DNA of 64,000 nt from the NCBI GenBank assembly GCA_963666875.2, contig CAXXPU010000009.1:13624-77623 (forward strand). Direction: 5' to 3'. Positions 52,042 through 59,735 of this stretch are shown one piece after another. The notes under the pieces are model-generated. The model was given only the letters and a program-made list of their open reading frames with translations. It had not been told where the DNA came from and ran no database searches. Source of the DNA: G963662655 sp963666875. GTDB lineage: Bacteria; Cloacimonadota; Cloacimonadia; Cloacimonadales; JAIOQZ01. The position numbers and the translations under genes were made by a program. Within the stretch, counting starts at the first letter, position 1, and each line of letters begins with the position of its first letter.

Positions 52042-53139
52042 ATGAAGATTTTAGACCGTTACATCCTGAGAGAGTACCTCATCACGCTGCTGATCATCAC
52101 CGCGTCTTTTTCGGTGATCTTCATCGTTGTGGATATTTTCGACCGATTGCCGCGACTCCTGCGCTACAATGCGGAGATTCGCGATATCGTGATGTATTTC
52201 ATCTCCAGGATACCGTACCTGTTTGTGCTGACATCGCCGGTGGCGGTGCTGCTCAGCGGTCTGTTCCTCATGAATTCGCTGTCCAAGTACAACGAATCGA
52301 TCGCCATCCGCGCGGCGGGACTCAGCATCCTGCGCATGGTGTCGCCTATCCTGTGGTTCGGCTTCTTTTTCAGCATCTTCGTGATGTTCTTCGGAGAGTA
52401 TGTACTGCCCAAATCCGAGGCGATCCGGCAGGTGATCTACACCGAGAAGATCAAGAATCGCAAGATCGAAGACATCAAGATGCGCAGCAACATCTACTAT
52501 CGCGGTACCGGCAACAACCTCTATTTCATCGGCTTCTTCGACGGCTACCGCAACAACCTCAAGACCATCGACATCACTACTTTCGATCACGAAAACGGTA
52601 ATATCAGTCGCAAGATCACCGCGAGCAAGGCCGACTGGAATGGCGAGGAGTGGGTGCTGGAGAATTGCTATATCCGCACGTTCGATCACGAGGGCCGCGA
52701 GGTGGAAGCGCTGACCGAGTTTCATAAGGAAACCGTCGTTCCCGAGCTGGACGCGACACCGCTGGACTTCATCAAGAGCGCGCGCGATCCGATGTCGATG
52801 AACTACTTCGAGCTACGCGACTACATCAACCGACTGAAGAAAGTGGGGGAGAACTTCCGCAAGGAGTTGGTCGATCTGCACTTCAAGCTGTCGTTTCCAT
52901 TCGCCAACCTGATTATCCTCTTGTTCTGTGTACCGTTGGCATCGACCTCGACGCGCAGCAAGGGCCGCGGGCTCATCTTCCTGCTCGGTCTTGTGATCTG
53001 CTTCATGTACCTGTCCGCCCAGCGCGTCAGCCAAAGCCTCGGCTACAACGGCGTCATGTCGCCGCTGCTGTCCGCCTGGATCGCGAATATCGTGTTCGCC
53101 GTGGTGGGGATATTCTTCGTTGTGAAGGCTGAGGTGTAG
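52042..53139 (+). CDS. LptF/LptG-family LPS export permease
   Basis: A 365-residue inner-membrane permease of the YjgP/YjgQ family that, with LptB and LptC, extracts LPS. MKILDRYILREYLITLLIIT is the characteristic first helix; six TM helices are visible (three before and three after a beta-jellyroll periplasmic domain of about residues 130-270). LIILLFCVPLASTSTRSKGR is the conserved cytoplasmic-loop region. Only one such gene is present here, so I cannot assign F versus G. It supports a diderm envelope. Confidence 0.9.
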   Translation: MKILDRYILREYLITLLIITASFSVIFIVVDIFDRLPRLLRYNAEIRDIVMYFISRIPYLFVLTSPVAVLLSGLFLMNSLSKYNESIAIRAAGLSILRMVSPILWFGFFFSIFVMFFGEYVLPKSEAIRQVIYTEKIKNRKIEDIKMRSNIYYRGTGNNLYFIGFFDGYRNNLKTIDITTFDHENGNISRKITASKADWNGEEWVLENCYIRTFDHEGREVEALTEFHKETVVPELDATPLDFIKSARDPMSMNYFELRDYINRLKKVGENFRKELVDLHFKLSFPFANLIILLFCVPLASTSTRSKGRGLIFLLGLVICFMYLSAQRVSQSLGYNGVMSPLLSAWIANIVFAVVGIFFVVKAEV

Positions 53140-53266
53140 GCAACTCTATCCCTCCTTTTTCTCAATGCGGGAGAGTGCGCCGGTTAGAGATGTTTATCCG
53201 GAACGCCGATCCGTTTCGGGGAACTTCAATACGAGTCTCTGATTTTGACGTGGAAGGAGGTTGTCC

Positions 53267-54376
53267 GTGATTGAAACAGCAAAACGAACGAAGCGACTTT
53301 TTCGCATTTTCTCGCAGACGCGTTGGGAATTGAGTGGATATGCCGTGCTGGAAGGCAACAATCCGGGTCGGGTTTGGATTGATCAGGAAGACGATCCGCA
53401 TGTAGCGATCATGAAGACACCGGAAGGTATTCTGCTTGCAGGCGATCCGAAATCCGTCAACGCGGCGGAAAACTTGCGTACCTGGTTTGAAGATGAGTTC
53501 ATTCCGGGAGGGAACAAGTCCGGCCTTTTTGGTTTCGAGATTTACTTTGATCCTGAATGGCGTGATGTCGCTGAATTCGGTTTTAAGAGTCGTACATTGA
53601 TTGCCTATCCGCGTATGCATCTTCTGATCGATCGTCAAAGCGAAAGAATGAATCCGCTTCCACCTCTGGATGGTTTCCAGTCGAGAGAGATTACTCCCGG
53701 ATTTCTGAAAGAAGCCCGAGGATATAAAAACATCGAGCATATCGATTGTTGGATCAAGAACAACTGGGGTGATATCAATACGTATCGAGAGAAGGGATTC
53801 GGATATTGTTATATCTATAATCGTATCATTGTAAGCTGGAGTGTTTCCGATTGCTTGTATCAGGATTGTTGCGAGATCGGGATCGAAACGGATCCTGCTT
53901 TTCGCAAGCGGGGGATCGCCACCAGAACGGTCAATCTGATATTGGATCACGCGTTCGAAAACGGTATTCGTGAAGTAGGCTGGCAGTGTCCTGCTCATAA
54001 TCATGGGTCAGTGAGAACCGCACAGAGGACAGGATTCAAGCTCGAGCGTGAATACACTGGATATGAAGGCTACTACGACCGAGCGAGGCATATCCTAATA
54101 CAGGGTTTCAACGAATTGTATCACAGAAAGTCGGTCTCGGCTGCCATCGATCACTTTGAGCACTGCCTGGAAGCGTATCCTGCGAACCCGAAAGTGCTGT
54201 ACGATCTCGCAAGCGGTTTCGCCCAGGCGGGATCGGTGGATCGAGCGTTCGAGGCCTTGAGTAAAGCGATTCGACTTGGATTCCAGGATGTTGACCATAT
54301 CATGAACAACGAACATCTATCAGCTCTTCGGGCAGACCCGCGCTGGAAGGAAATCAAATCTCTTGTGGAACCATGA
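53267..54376 (+). CDS. GNAT acetyltransferase with C-terminal TPR
   Basis: A 369-residue fusion. Residues about 15-285 follow the GNAT_acetyltran (PF12746-like) layout: YAVLEGNNPGRVWIDQEDDP, GILLAGDP, the middle GYCYIYNRIIVSWSVSDC, the acetyl-CoA loop IETDPAFRKRGIATRTVNLI and NHGSVRTAQRTGFKLEREY. The last 85 residues (SAAIDHFEHCLEAYPANPKV, LYDLASGFAQAGSVDRAFEAL, DPRWKEIKSLV) are tetratricopeptide-like. The start is GTG at 53267 with GGAGG six bases upstream; a TTG at 53261 is possible. The acetyl acceptor is unknown. Confidence 0.85.
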   Translation: MIETAKRTKRLFRIFSQTRWELSGYAVLEGNNPGRVWIDQEDDPHVAIMKTPEGILLAGDPKSVNAAENLRTWFEDEFIPGGNKSGLFGFEIYFDPEWRDVAEFGFKSRTLIAYPRMHLLIDRQSERMNPLPPLDGFQSREITPGFLKEARGYKNIEHIDCWIKNNWGDINTYREKGFGYCYIYNRIIVSWSVSDCLYQDCCEIGIETDPAFRKRGIATRTVNLILDHAFENGIREVGWQCPAHNHGSVRTAQRTGFKLEREYTGYEGYYDRARHILIQGFNELYHRKSVSAAIDHFEHCLEAYPANPKVLYDLASGFAQAGSVDRAFEALSKAIRLGFQDVDHIMNNEHLSALRADPRWKEIKSLVEP

Positions 54377-55006
54377 CATTCAGAAGCTCGTCAGCAATAA
54401 CCAACTTCTGAATGTCCGAGCGAAGCGAGGTCTCGTAGTATTTGTTCGCAAATACCAGAGGAACGAAGTGGAGCCGAATGTTGGTTATTCTTCTGTCTGA
54501 ATCTGTGGGATTTCACGAAGTGAATATCCTGAATCTCTCAAACGATTCACAGGATGGGAGTGGGAAACTCCATCCCCAGCCCTTCCTCTTTGCGTAAAGA
54601 GGAAGGGAGCAGGGAGTGGTCGCTTGACGATGGTCATCCAGCCGCATCTTCGTCCGATCCCCGCGCTTCGCCGTGAATGAACACGTCTTCGTTGTGTAAC
54701 ACCACGGCTCCGCTTGCGATCGAACGAATCTGCTGCTGGAGGATTCGGGTTGGTGGCGCATTACCCGGCGCTTACGCACCGGGCTAAATTCTGTCGTTCC
54801 TGCGGAACTCGGGAACGCGGACGTTTCTATCCGAATGGTACGCAGGCATCCCTACCTGCATTCTGTGCTGGCTTGAGGGTTTCGGGTCGGTACGTCAATA
54901 CCCACGGCTTACGCACCGGGCTAACTTGTGTCATTCCTCCGGAACTACATGAAAAGAAAAAGGCAGTCAGAAATGGCTGCCTTGAAGATTTGGAATACAC
55001 TATTGA
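54377..55006. repeat. Repeat-filled intergenic region
   Basis: Contains an imperfect CACGATT/ACAGGAT unit (about 54500-54560), the CCAGCCCTTCCTCTTT / AAAGAGGAAGGGAGC hairpin (54571-54605), a block ATGGTCATCCAGCCGCATCT (54637-54656) shared with 57993 onward, and two CTTACGCACCGGGCTAA palindromes (54758-54815; 54895-54950). Frames across it have no family features, so no gene is called. Confidence 0.7.
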
Positions 55007-55267
55007 TCAGGCTTCGGCGGGGATGACGTTCACGAATTTCTTTCCACCGCCCTTCGTCTGGAACTTTACGTATCCATCGACGAGGCTGAAGATCGTGAAG
55101 TCTTTGCCCAGGCCCACGTTGTTACCTTTGTGGAACTTGGTTCCGCGCTGGCGCACGATAATGTTACCTGCCAGTACAAACTGACCGTCGTAGCGCTTTA
55201 CGCCGAGGTATTGCGGATTACTGTCCCGTCCGTTTTTACTACTGCCAACACCTTTTTTATGTGCCAT
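55007..55267 (-). CDS. rpmA: 50S ribosomal protein L27
   Basis: Large-subunit protein near the peptidyl-transferase centre, 86 residues. MAHKKGVGSSKNGRDSNPQY, LGVKRYDGQFVLAGNIIVRQ, RGTKFHKGNNVGLGKDFTIF and the terminal GGGKKFVNVIPAEA are typical. No N-terminal cleavable extension of the Firmicutes type is present. It lies 16 bases after rplU in the usual L21-L27 pair, with GGGGAGAT upstream. Confidence 0.98.
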   Translation of the reverse strand: MAHKKGVGSSKNGRDSNPQYLGVKRYDGQFVLAGNIIVRQRGTKFHKGNNVGLGKDFTIFSLVDGYVKFQTKGGGKKFVNVIPAEA

Positions 55268-55283
55268 GGTTCATCTCCCCGGG

Positions 55284-55601
55284 TTATTGAGTGATATCCT
55301 TTACCAGGATGGTTGTAAAATTTTGCCGGTGACCGGTCTTCTTGGCATAGCCTTTCCTGCGTTTCTTCTTGAACACGATGATCTTTTTATCTTTACCGTG
55401 ATCGACAACTTCCGCCACGATCTTTACGTTGTCAAGTGTGGGCTGTCCGACCAGAACGTTATCTTTATCATCTTTCAGAAGAAGCACATCGTCGAGTTCC
55501 AACTCGTTTCCGGGTTCGAGATCGGCGAGGAAAGGAACCTTAATGGTCTTGTCCTTTTCCATCCGAAGCTGTTGACCCTTAAAATCTACGATCGCATACA
55601 T
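55284..55601 (-). CDS. rplU: 50S ribosomal protein L21
   Basis: L21, 105 residues. MYAIVDFKGQQLRMEKDKTI, LADLEPGNELELDDVLLL, VAEVVDHGKDKKIIVFKKKR and the RRKGYAKKTGHRQNFTTILV signature are clear. The ATG at 55601 has AAGGAG upstream; the frame to 55676 is unsupported. It follows rng on the same strand, but a TTGACA element just upstream suggests its own promoter. Confidence 0.98.
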   Translation of the reverse strand: MYAIVDFKGQQLRMEKDKTIKVPFLADLEPGNELELDDVLLLKDDKDNVLVGQPTLDNVKIVAEVVDHGKDKKIIVFKKKRRKGYAKKTGHRQNFTTILVKDITQ

Positions 55602-55640
55602 TTCAGACTCCTTATATCCATTCATAATAAACGGAATAGC

Positions 55641-55670
55641 CAAATAATTCTCCCTGCGTTTGATTGTCAA
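55641..55670 (-). promoter_or_regulatory. Possible rplU-rpmA promoter
   Basis: On the minus strand TTGACA (55670-55665), a 17- or 18-base spacer, then TTATTT or TATTTG (55647-55641), about 40 bases before the rplU ATG. Confidence 0.5.
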
Positions 55671-55726
55671 GAACAATAGCGATTTCGGGCGAAGTTTTTA
55701 ACCCGACAGCTCTTGCACGCAAGCAT

Positions 55727-57235
55727 CTACTTCACCTTGAAATGCGTGGTGATCTCCTTGCCGGTCTGGAGGTCGAGAACGCGGAAGCCGTCCAGCGCTA
55801 TTTCGGTGTCGGTGGTGATCTCGATCTGGTTTTTCACGTTGATCAGGTACTCGGGATTCTTGTCGAGGTATTCTTTGACCGGTGGCGAGACCAGAATCTG
55901 CAAGTGCTTGTCCTTCAGGAAATATTCCGAGCGACTGATCCAGCGGAAGATTTTCATCGCCACAGAGTCGCGCGAGATAATGCGCCCCGCGCCATGACAG
56001 CAGGGGCAGCGTTCCGAATAAGCCAGGATGATGTTGGGCCGCGTGCGCTTTCGGGTGATCTCGACCAGTCCTAGTGGACCGAACGGAAAGACTTTGTTGC
56101 GCGCGCGATCGCGTTTCAGGCAACGGCGCAGGGTTTCCAGCACCTGGTTGCGCCCCGCCTCGCTCTCCATGTCGATGAAGTCGATGACCATGATCCCGCT
56201 GAGATCGCGCAGGCGTATCTGCCGGGCAATCTCCTCGGCGGCTTCGACATTGGTCAACCGGATTGTGTCTTCGTAATTACGCCTTCCAGTGAAGCTCCCG
56301 GTGTTGATATCGATAGAGACCATGGCCTCGGTCTGCTCGATGACGATGTTGCCGCCGCTGGGTAGTTCGACCCGCGCGTTGAACATCTTCTCGATCTCTT
56401 TCTCGATCCCGTAGGCGTCGAAGATGGGCGAGTCCTCTTTATACAACTCGATACGCTCGACCAATTCCGGCGCGCCGACCTTCAGGTTCTGGATCAGCTT
56501 GTCGCGGAAGACTCTGTCATCGACAACCAGCCGGTCGATCTTCGTGTTGAAGAGGTCGCGGATCAGGGTGTTGGAAAGGTCGCTCTGGTTGAAGATACAG
56601 ACGGGTGGTTTGGCGTACTGGATTTGTTTCTCGAGGTACTTCCAGGTTTTGTAGAGTCCGTTGTATTCGGTCTCGAACTCTTCCTTGCTGTTGCCCTCGG
56701 CGTCCGTACGCACGATCAGCCCGGTGTCCTTGTGCTTGATCTGGCTAATGATCGTCTTGATGCGGTTTTTCTCTGCGTACGTGTTGATCTTGCGCGAGAT
56801 GGCGACGCGGTTCTTGTTGGGGAAGAAGACCAGGAATTTCCCCGGCAGCGATATCTGCCCGGTCAGCCTGGCGCCTTTCTTGCCTAATGGCCCCTTCTGC
56901 ACCTGTACGACGATCTCCTGACCCTCCTTCAGGTACTTGCCGATCTTGGACGAGTCCCTCGCCAGCCGGCTGGGCGCTGTGTTGTCCGAATCGATAAGAT
57001 CGAAGAAGTCGGTCACGATATCCGAGTAGTGCAGGAACGCGGTTCGCTCCAGTCCGATATTGACAAATGCAGCCCCCATGCCGGGAAGCACATCCTGGAC
57101 ATAGCCCTTGTATATGTTGCCTACAATATTCTGCTGTTCTTTTTTCTCTACGAATAATTCTACGAGTCGATTATCTTCTAGGATTGCAACCCGAGTCTCA
57201 TAGGGATGAACGTTTACGATAATTTCATTGAACAT
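55727..57235 (-). CDS. rng: Ribonuclease G/E-family endoribonuclease
   Basis: RNase G-type single-strand endoribonuclease for 16S rRNA and tRNA maturation, 502 residues. MFNEIIVNVHPYETRVAILE, the S1 domain (VGNIYKGYVQDVLPGMGAAF, VNIGLERTAFLH), the RNase H-like part, the catalytic metal region SIDINTGSFTGRRNYEDTIR and VIDFIDMESEAGRNQVLETL, and CPCCHGAGRI with the CPxCxG zinc link that joins dimers. The ATG at 57235 is chosen because AAGGAG lies 7 bases upstream; 57241 is too close to it. No RNase E scaffold tail is present. Confidence 0.95.
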   Translation of the reverse strand: MFNEIIVNVHPYETRVAILEDNRLVELFVEKKEQQNIVGNIYKGYVQDVLPGMGAAFVNIGLERTAFLHYSDIVTDFFDLIDSDNTAPSRLARDSSKIGKYLKEGQEIVVQVQKGPLGKKGARLTGQISLPGKFLVFFPNKNRVAISRKINTYAEKNRIKTIISQIKHKDTGLIVRTDAEGNSKEEFETEYNGLYKTWKYLEKQIQYAKPPVCIFNQSDLSNTLIRDLFNTKIDRLVVDDRVFRDKLIQNLKVGAPELVERIELYKEDSPIFDAYGIEKEIEKMFNARVELPSGGNIVIEQTEAMVSIDINTGSFTGRRNYEDTIRLTNVEAAEEIARQIRLRDLSGIMVIDFIDMESEAGRNQVLETLRRCLKRDRARNKVFPFGPLGLVEITRKRTRPNIILAYSERCPCCHGAGRIISRDSVAMKIFRWISRSEYFLKDKHLQILVSPPVKEYLDKNPEYLINVKNQIEITTDTEIALDGFRVLDLQTGKEITTHFKVK

Positions 57236-57304
57236 CCTCATACTCCTTGAATATACTCCGCGAATATTGTTTTCAGCGTCAAGCAATTTCTTTTGGGTTT
57301 TTCC

Positions 57305-57333
57305 TTGACACGAATTCAGGCTGCTATTTTATG
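57305..57333 (+). promoter_or_regulatory. tRNA cluster promoter
   Basis: TTGACA (57305-57310), 16-17 base spacer, TTTTAT/TTTATG, ending 13 bases before the initiator tRNA. It is divergent from rng. Confidence 0.55.
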
Positions 57334-57345
57334 TCCAGCACGTGA

Positions 57346-57422
57346 CGCGAGGTGGAGCAGTCAGGTAGCTCGTCGGGCTCATAACCCGAAGGCCGGAGGT
57401 TCAAATCCTCCCCTCGCTACCA
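57346..57422 (+). tRNA. Initiator tRNA-fMet (CAT)
   Basis: 77 bases with encoded CCA. Arms: CGCGAGG / CCTCGCT, D arm GAGC-GCTC, anticodon arm TCGGG-CTCATAA-CCCGA, T arm GGAGG-TTCAAAT-CCTCC. The three G-C pairs in the anticodon stem and the unpaired C1-T72 mark it as the initiator. C1 x U72 is used here instead of the E. coli C1 x A72. Confidence 0.96.
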
Positions 57423-57434
57423 TTGAATAGACGT

Positions 57435-57511
57435 GGCGGCATAGCTCAGTTGGTTAGAGCATCGGAATCATAATCCGAGTGTCCGGGGTTCGAGTCCCTG
57501 TGCCGCTACCA
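57435..57511 (+). tRNA. tRNA with CAT anticodon (elongator Met or Ile2)
   Basis: 77 bases with CCA. Acceptor GGCGGCA / TGCCGCT, anticodon arm TCGGA-ATCATAA-TCCGA, T arm CGGGG-TTCGAGT-CCCTG (one G-U). CAT reads Met, or AUA (Ile) if the C is modified to lysidine; I cannot decide without comparing identity elements. Confidence 0.95.
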
Positions 57512-57554
57512 TATAGATTGCTTATCAGTGATGGTAAGCATTTTTTTTATATGC

Positions 57555-57631
57555 GCGCCAGTAGCTCAGCTGGATAGAGCAACGGCCTTCTAAGCCGTAG
57601 GTCCTGGGTTCGAGTCCCCGCTGGCGTGCCA
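57555..57631 (+). tRNA. tRNA-Arg (TCT)
   Basis: 77 bases with CCA. Acceptor GCGCCAG / CTGGCGT, anticodon arm ACGGC-CTTCTAA-GCCGT, T arm CTGGG-TTCGAGT-CCCCG with one mismatch. Strong resemblance to E. coli tRNA-Arg(UCU). A run of seven T follows the CCA closely and may help termination. Confidence 0.95.
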
Positions 57632-58318
57632 TTTTTTTGGGAAACCCCATCCCAGCCTTCCCCTTCGATCGAAGAGGAAGGAGCAGAGACGGCCGACTCA
57701 AGTCTTATTTGTCTGAATCACGATTTATTGGATTAAAACGATTAGCAGGATAGAGAAATCCTCACCCCAGCCCTCTCCCATTCTGTGGGCGAGGGAGCAG
57801 AGAGGTGGTCGTTCTCTGCCTGGGTACACAGACGTCCACGTCTGTATTTTTCCCATGGTCCGCCAAGCTCCTGTGATTTTCTGACGCAGTCTGACAAATC
57901 GAATCCCCCAGAGCTTGGCATTTCTTCTCCTGTCCGAACCACGACTCACACGACTTCCACGATTAGCAGGATAGGGAGGTGGTCGATTATAGATGGTCAT
58001 CCAACCGCATCTTTGCCCGATCGCTCCCTTCACCGTGGATATACCGCAAATCCGGACTACCGGACACTGAAATTGATTTGCGGAACACCACGGCTACGGT
58101 CGCGAAACGAACAAATCTGCTGGGCGGAGGGTTTGGGCTTACGCTACCCAGGGTTTACACCCTGGGCTAAAATCTGTCGTTCCTCCGGAACTCTGAGGGC
58201 AACAGGCTCTCCATCCAGTTAATCATGCTAATCCTGTAAATCGTGATTCAGACAATAATTTCCTTGACTTCCCACACCCGACCATTAACAGAAAGTAAAT
58301 CCCGCAGGAGAATAAGAT
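57632..58318. repeat. Composite dispersed repeat region
   Basis: Two CCAGCC..GAGG hairpin units (57640-57680 and 57761-57806), CACGATT/AGCAGGATAG units (57714-57755 and 57935-57975), a block shared with 54637 onward (from 57993), a CCCAGGGTTTACACCCTGGG palindrome (58147-58166) and a closing inverted ATCCTGTAAATCGTGATTCA (about 58232-58251). The region is bounded by inverted copies of the same end unit. No gene is supported. Confidence 0.7.
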
Positions 58319-59659
58319 ATGGCAGAATGGGCAAGCTATAAGGTGGACAAGCCAATTCGCAAGCCGCATATTCGTGATGTTGACGGCAAACGCTTTAAAT
58401 GGTGGATCACCGTGCATTTCTTCGATGATAAAGGCATGGAATATGAAACGAATACGTATCATTACACCACGAATGAAGAGGTGCTTGCTGATATCCGTGC
58501 AGGGAAGGAGATCAATCTCAACCGGTGTTATGTGAAGGGATTGTCGCTGGGGTGGAAATGGGGTGAGGATAAAATTCCTGTTAACTTGCACTATGCAGTA
58601 GGAGCTTTTTTCGATGATGGTTTGGATTTCGGTGGTGTACAGTTCGAAGAAGGTCTTGTGAATTTCAAAGATTCGTTATTTTGCTTTGGAGATGTCAGTT
58701 TTGAGAATTCAGTATTAGAGAATATCGGAATGAGTTTTATCAGGGCGAAATTTATTGATGTGAAACTATATTTAAGCGATGCTATTTTATTCAGTGCAGA
58801 AGTGTCATTTTTTATGTCCTTTTTTTCTAAAGGGTATATCAGGTTGGCAAAGTTACAAATGCAAGACTCAACCTTCGATTTCCATGGATTAACGGTTGAT
58901 ACGATTGATTTTATAAGTACAACGATTTCGGGTGATTTAAAATTCCAGAGTATCCGGATTAATTATATATCCTTCAGGTATTGCTGTTTCAATCATGACA
59001 TTGTTTTTGGTTCTGCAGAAGTAAAAAGGATTCAGATGTTGCAATGCAGAAATCACGCTATCATTGAAATCAATTGGAAAGAAAACAACCTCGCAAAAGC
59101 CATCAAAGCCAATGTGAAGAAATTCTATTCAAGTGATCAACACCACCGTGCCTCCGAAACCGCTCTTCTGCTCAAGGAAAATTTCCGCAAGCTCGGGCGC
59201 TACGAGGATGAGGACGAAGCTTACTACATGTACAAGAAGCATCGCATCCGCAGTGAGTTCTGGGGACGAGTCACGGGGAAATGGTACAAGTATTTCAACC
59301 ATGTTTGGGCATTACCGTGGTTTCTTCTACAATTGCTGCTGCTTGAACGGCTGTGCGGATATGGTGTGAAGCCACTGCGGGCGATCATCAGCACGATGGT
59401 GACCTGGCTTGGCTTCACCGGATTCTATTATTATCGTCTGGCACATTGTGGTGAGTCCTTCGGAGGACAAAGCGTGCAGAAGATGTCTCATTTATGGCAG
59501 GCGGCATATCACAGCATCATCACATTTCTCACCATCGGCTATGGGGACATCTATCCGGATTCGAATGCGCTACGAATCGCCAGCGGACTCGAGGGCTACA
59601 TGGGTCTGTTCCTGATGGCGGTGTTCACGGTTACGTTCATGCGGAAGATACTGCGGTAG
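58319..59659 (+). CDS. Pentapeptide-like protein fused to a potassium channel
   Basis: A 446-residue fusion. Residues about 85-250 are a degenerate pentapeptide-repeat-like beta solenoid (FDDGLDFGGVQFEEGLVNFK, FCFGDVSFENSVLENIGMSF). A helical linker (about 255-320) leads to three membrane segments (WALPWFLLQLLLLERLCGYG, TMVTWLGFTGFYYYRL, GLFLMAVFTVTFM) and a pore loop SIITFLTIGYGDIYP with the K+ selectivity filter near residues 404-410. It has the two-helix-plus-pore form of Ion_trans_2 channels. The cytosolic solenoid may gate or localise the channel. The middle is AT-rich relative to both ends. Known architecture class, role unknown. Confidence 0.85.
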   Translation: MAEWASYKVDKPIRKPHIRDVDGKRFKWWITVHFFDDKGMEYETNTYHYTTNEEVLADIRAGKEINLNRCYVKGLSLGWKWGEDKIPVNLHYAVGAFFDDGLDFGGVQFEEGLVNFKDSLFCFGDVSFENSVLENIGMSFIRAKFIDVKLYLSDAILFSAEVSFFMSFFSKGYIRLAKLQMQDSTFDFHGLTVDTIDFISTTISGDLKFQSIRINYISFRYCCFNHDIVFGSAEVKRIQMLQCRNHAIIEINWKENNLAKAIKANVKKFYSSDQHHRASETALLLKENFRKLGRYEDEDEAYYMYKKHRIRSEFWGRVTGKWYKYFNHVWALPWFLLQLLLLERLCGYGVKPLRAIISTMVTWLGFTGFYYYRLAHCGESFGGQSVQKMSHLWQAAYHSIITFLTIGYGDIYPDSNALRIASGLEGYMGLFLMAVFTVTFMRKILR

Positions 59660-59702
59660 GGAAAATGCCAAGCTGGAGCTTGGCGGACCATAGAGAGAAA
59701 GT

Positions 59703-59728
59703 GACCCGGCAACCGAAGCCACCGGGTC
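59703..59728 (-). terminator. Terminator after the giant GNAT fusion gene
   Basis: On the minus strand GACCCGG / CCGGGTC (7 bp, 12-base loop) followed by ACTTTCTCTCT, 8 bases past the stop at 59736. It nearly matches the hairpin at 16058-16079. Confidence 0.65.
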
Positions 59729-59735
59729 GTGATGG

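Noticed and set aside
54714..55184. 156-codon plus-strand frame before the ribosomal genes
   Set aside because: Runs through dispersed repeats and then antisense to rpmA; composition is repeat-like.
57632..57660. attachment site at the tRNA-Arg 3' end
   Set aside because: No direct repeat of the tRNA 3' end is seen downstream, and no integrase gene is in the window.
57785..58222. 145-codon plus-strand frame between the tRNAs and the channel gene
   Set aside because: Composed almost entirely of dispersed repeats shared with other intergenic regions.
54377..58318. CRISPR array
   Set aside because: The repeats here are palindromic units of several families with irregular spacing, without a constant repeat-spacer period or cas genes.
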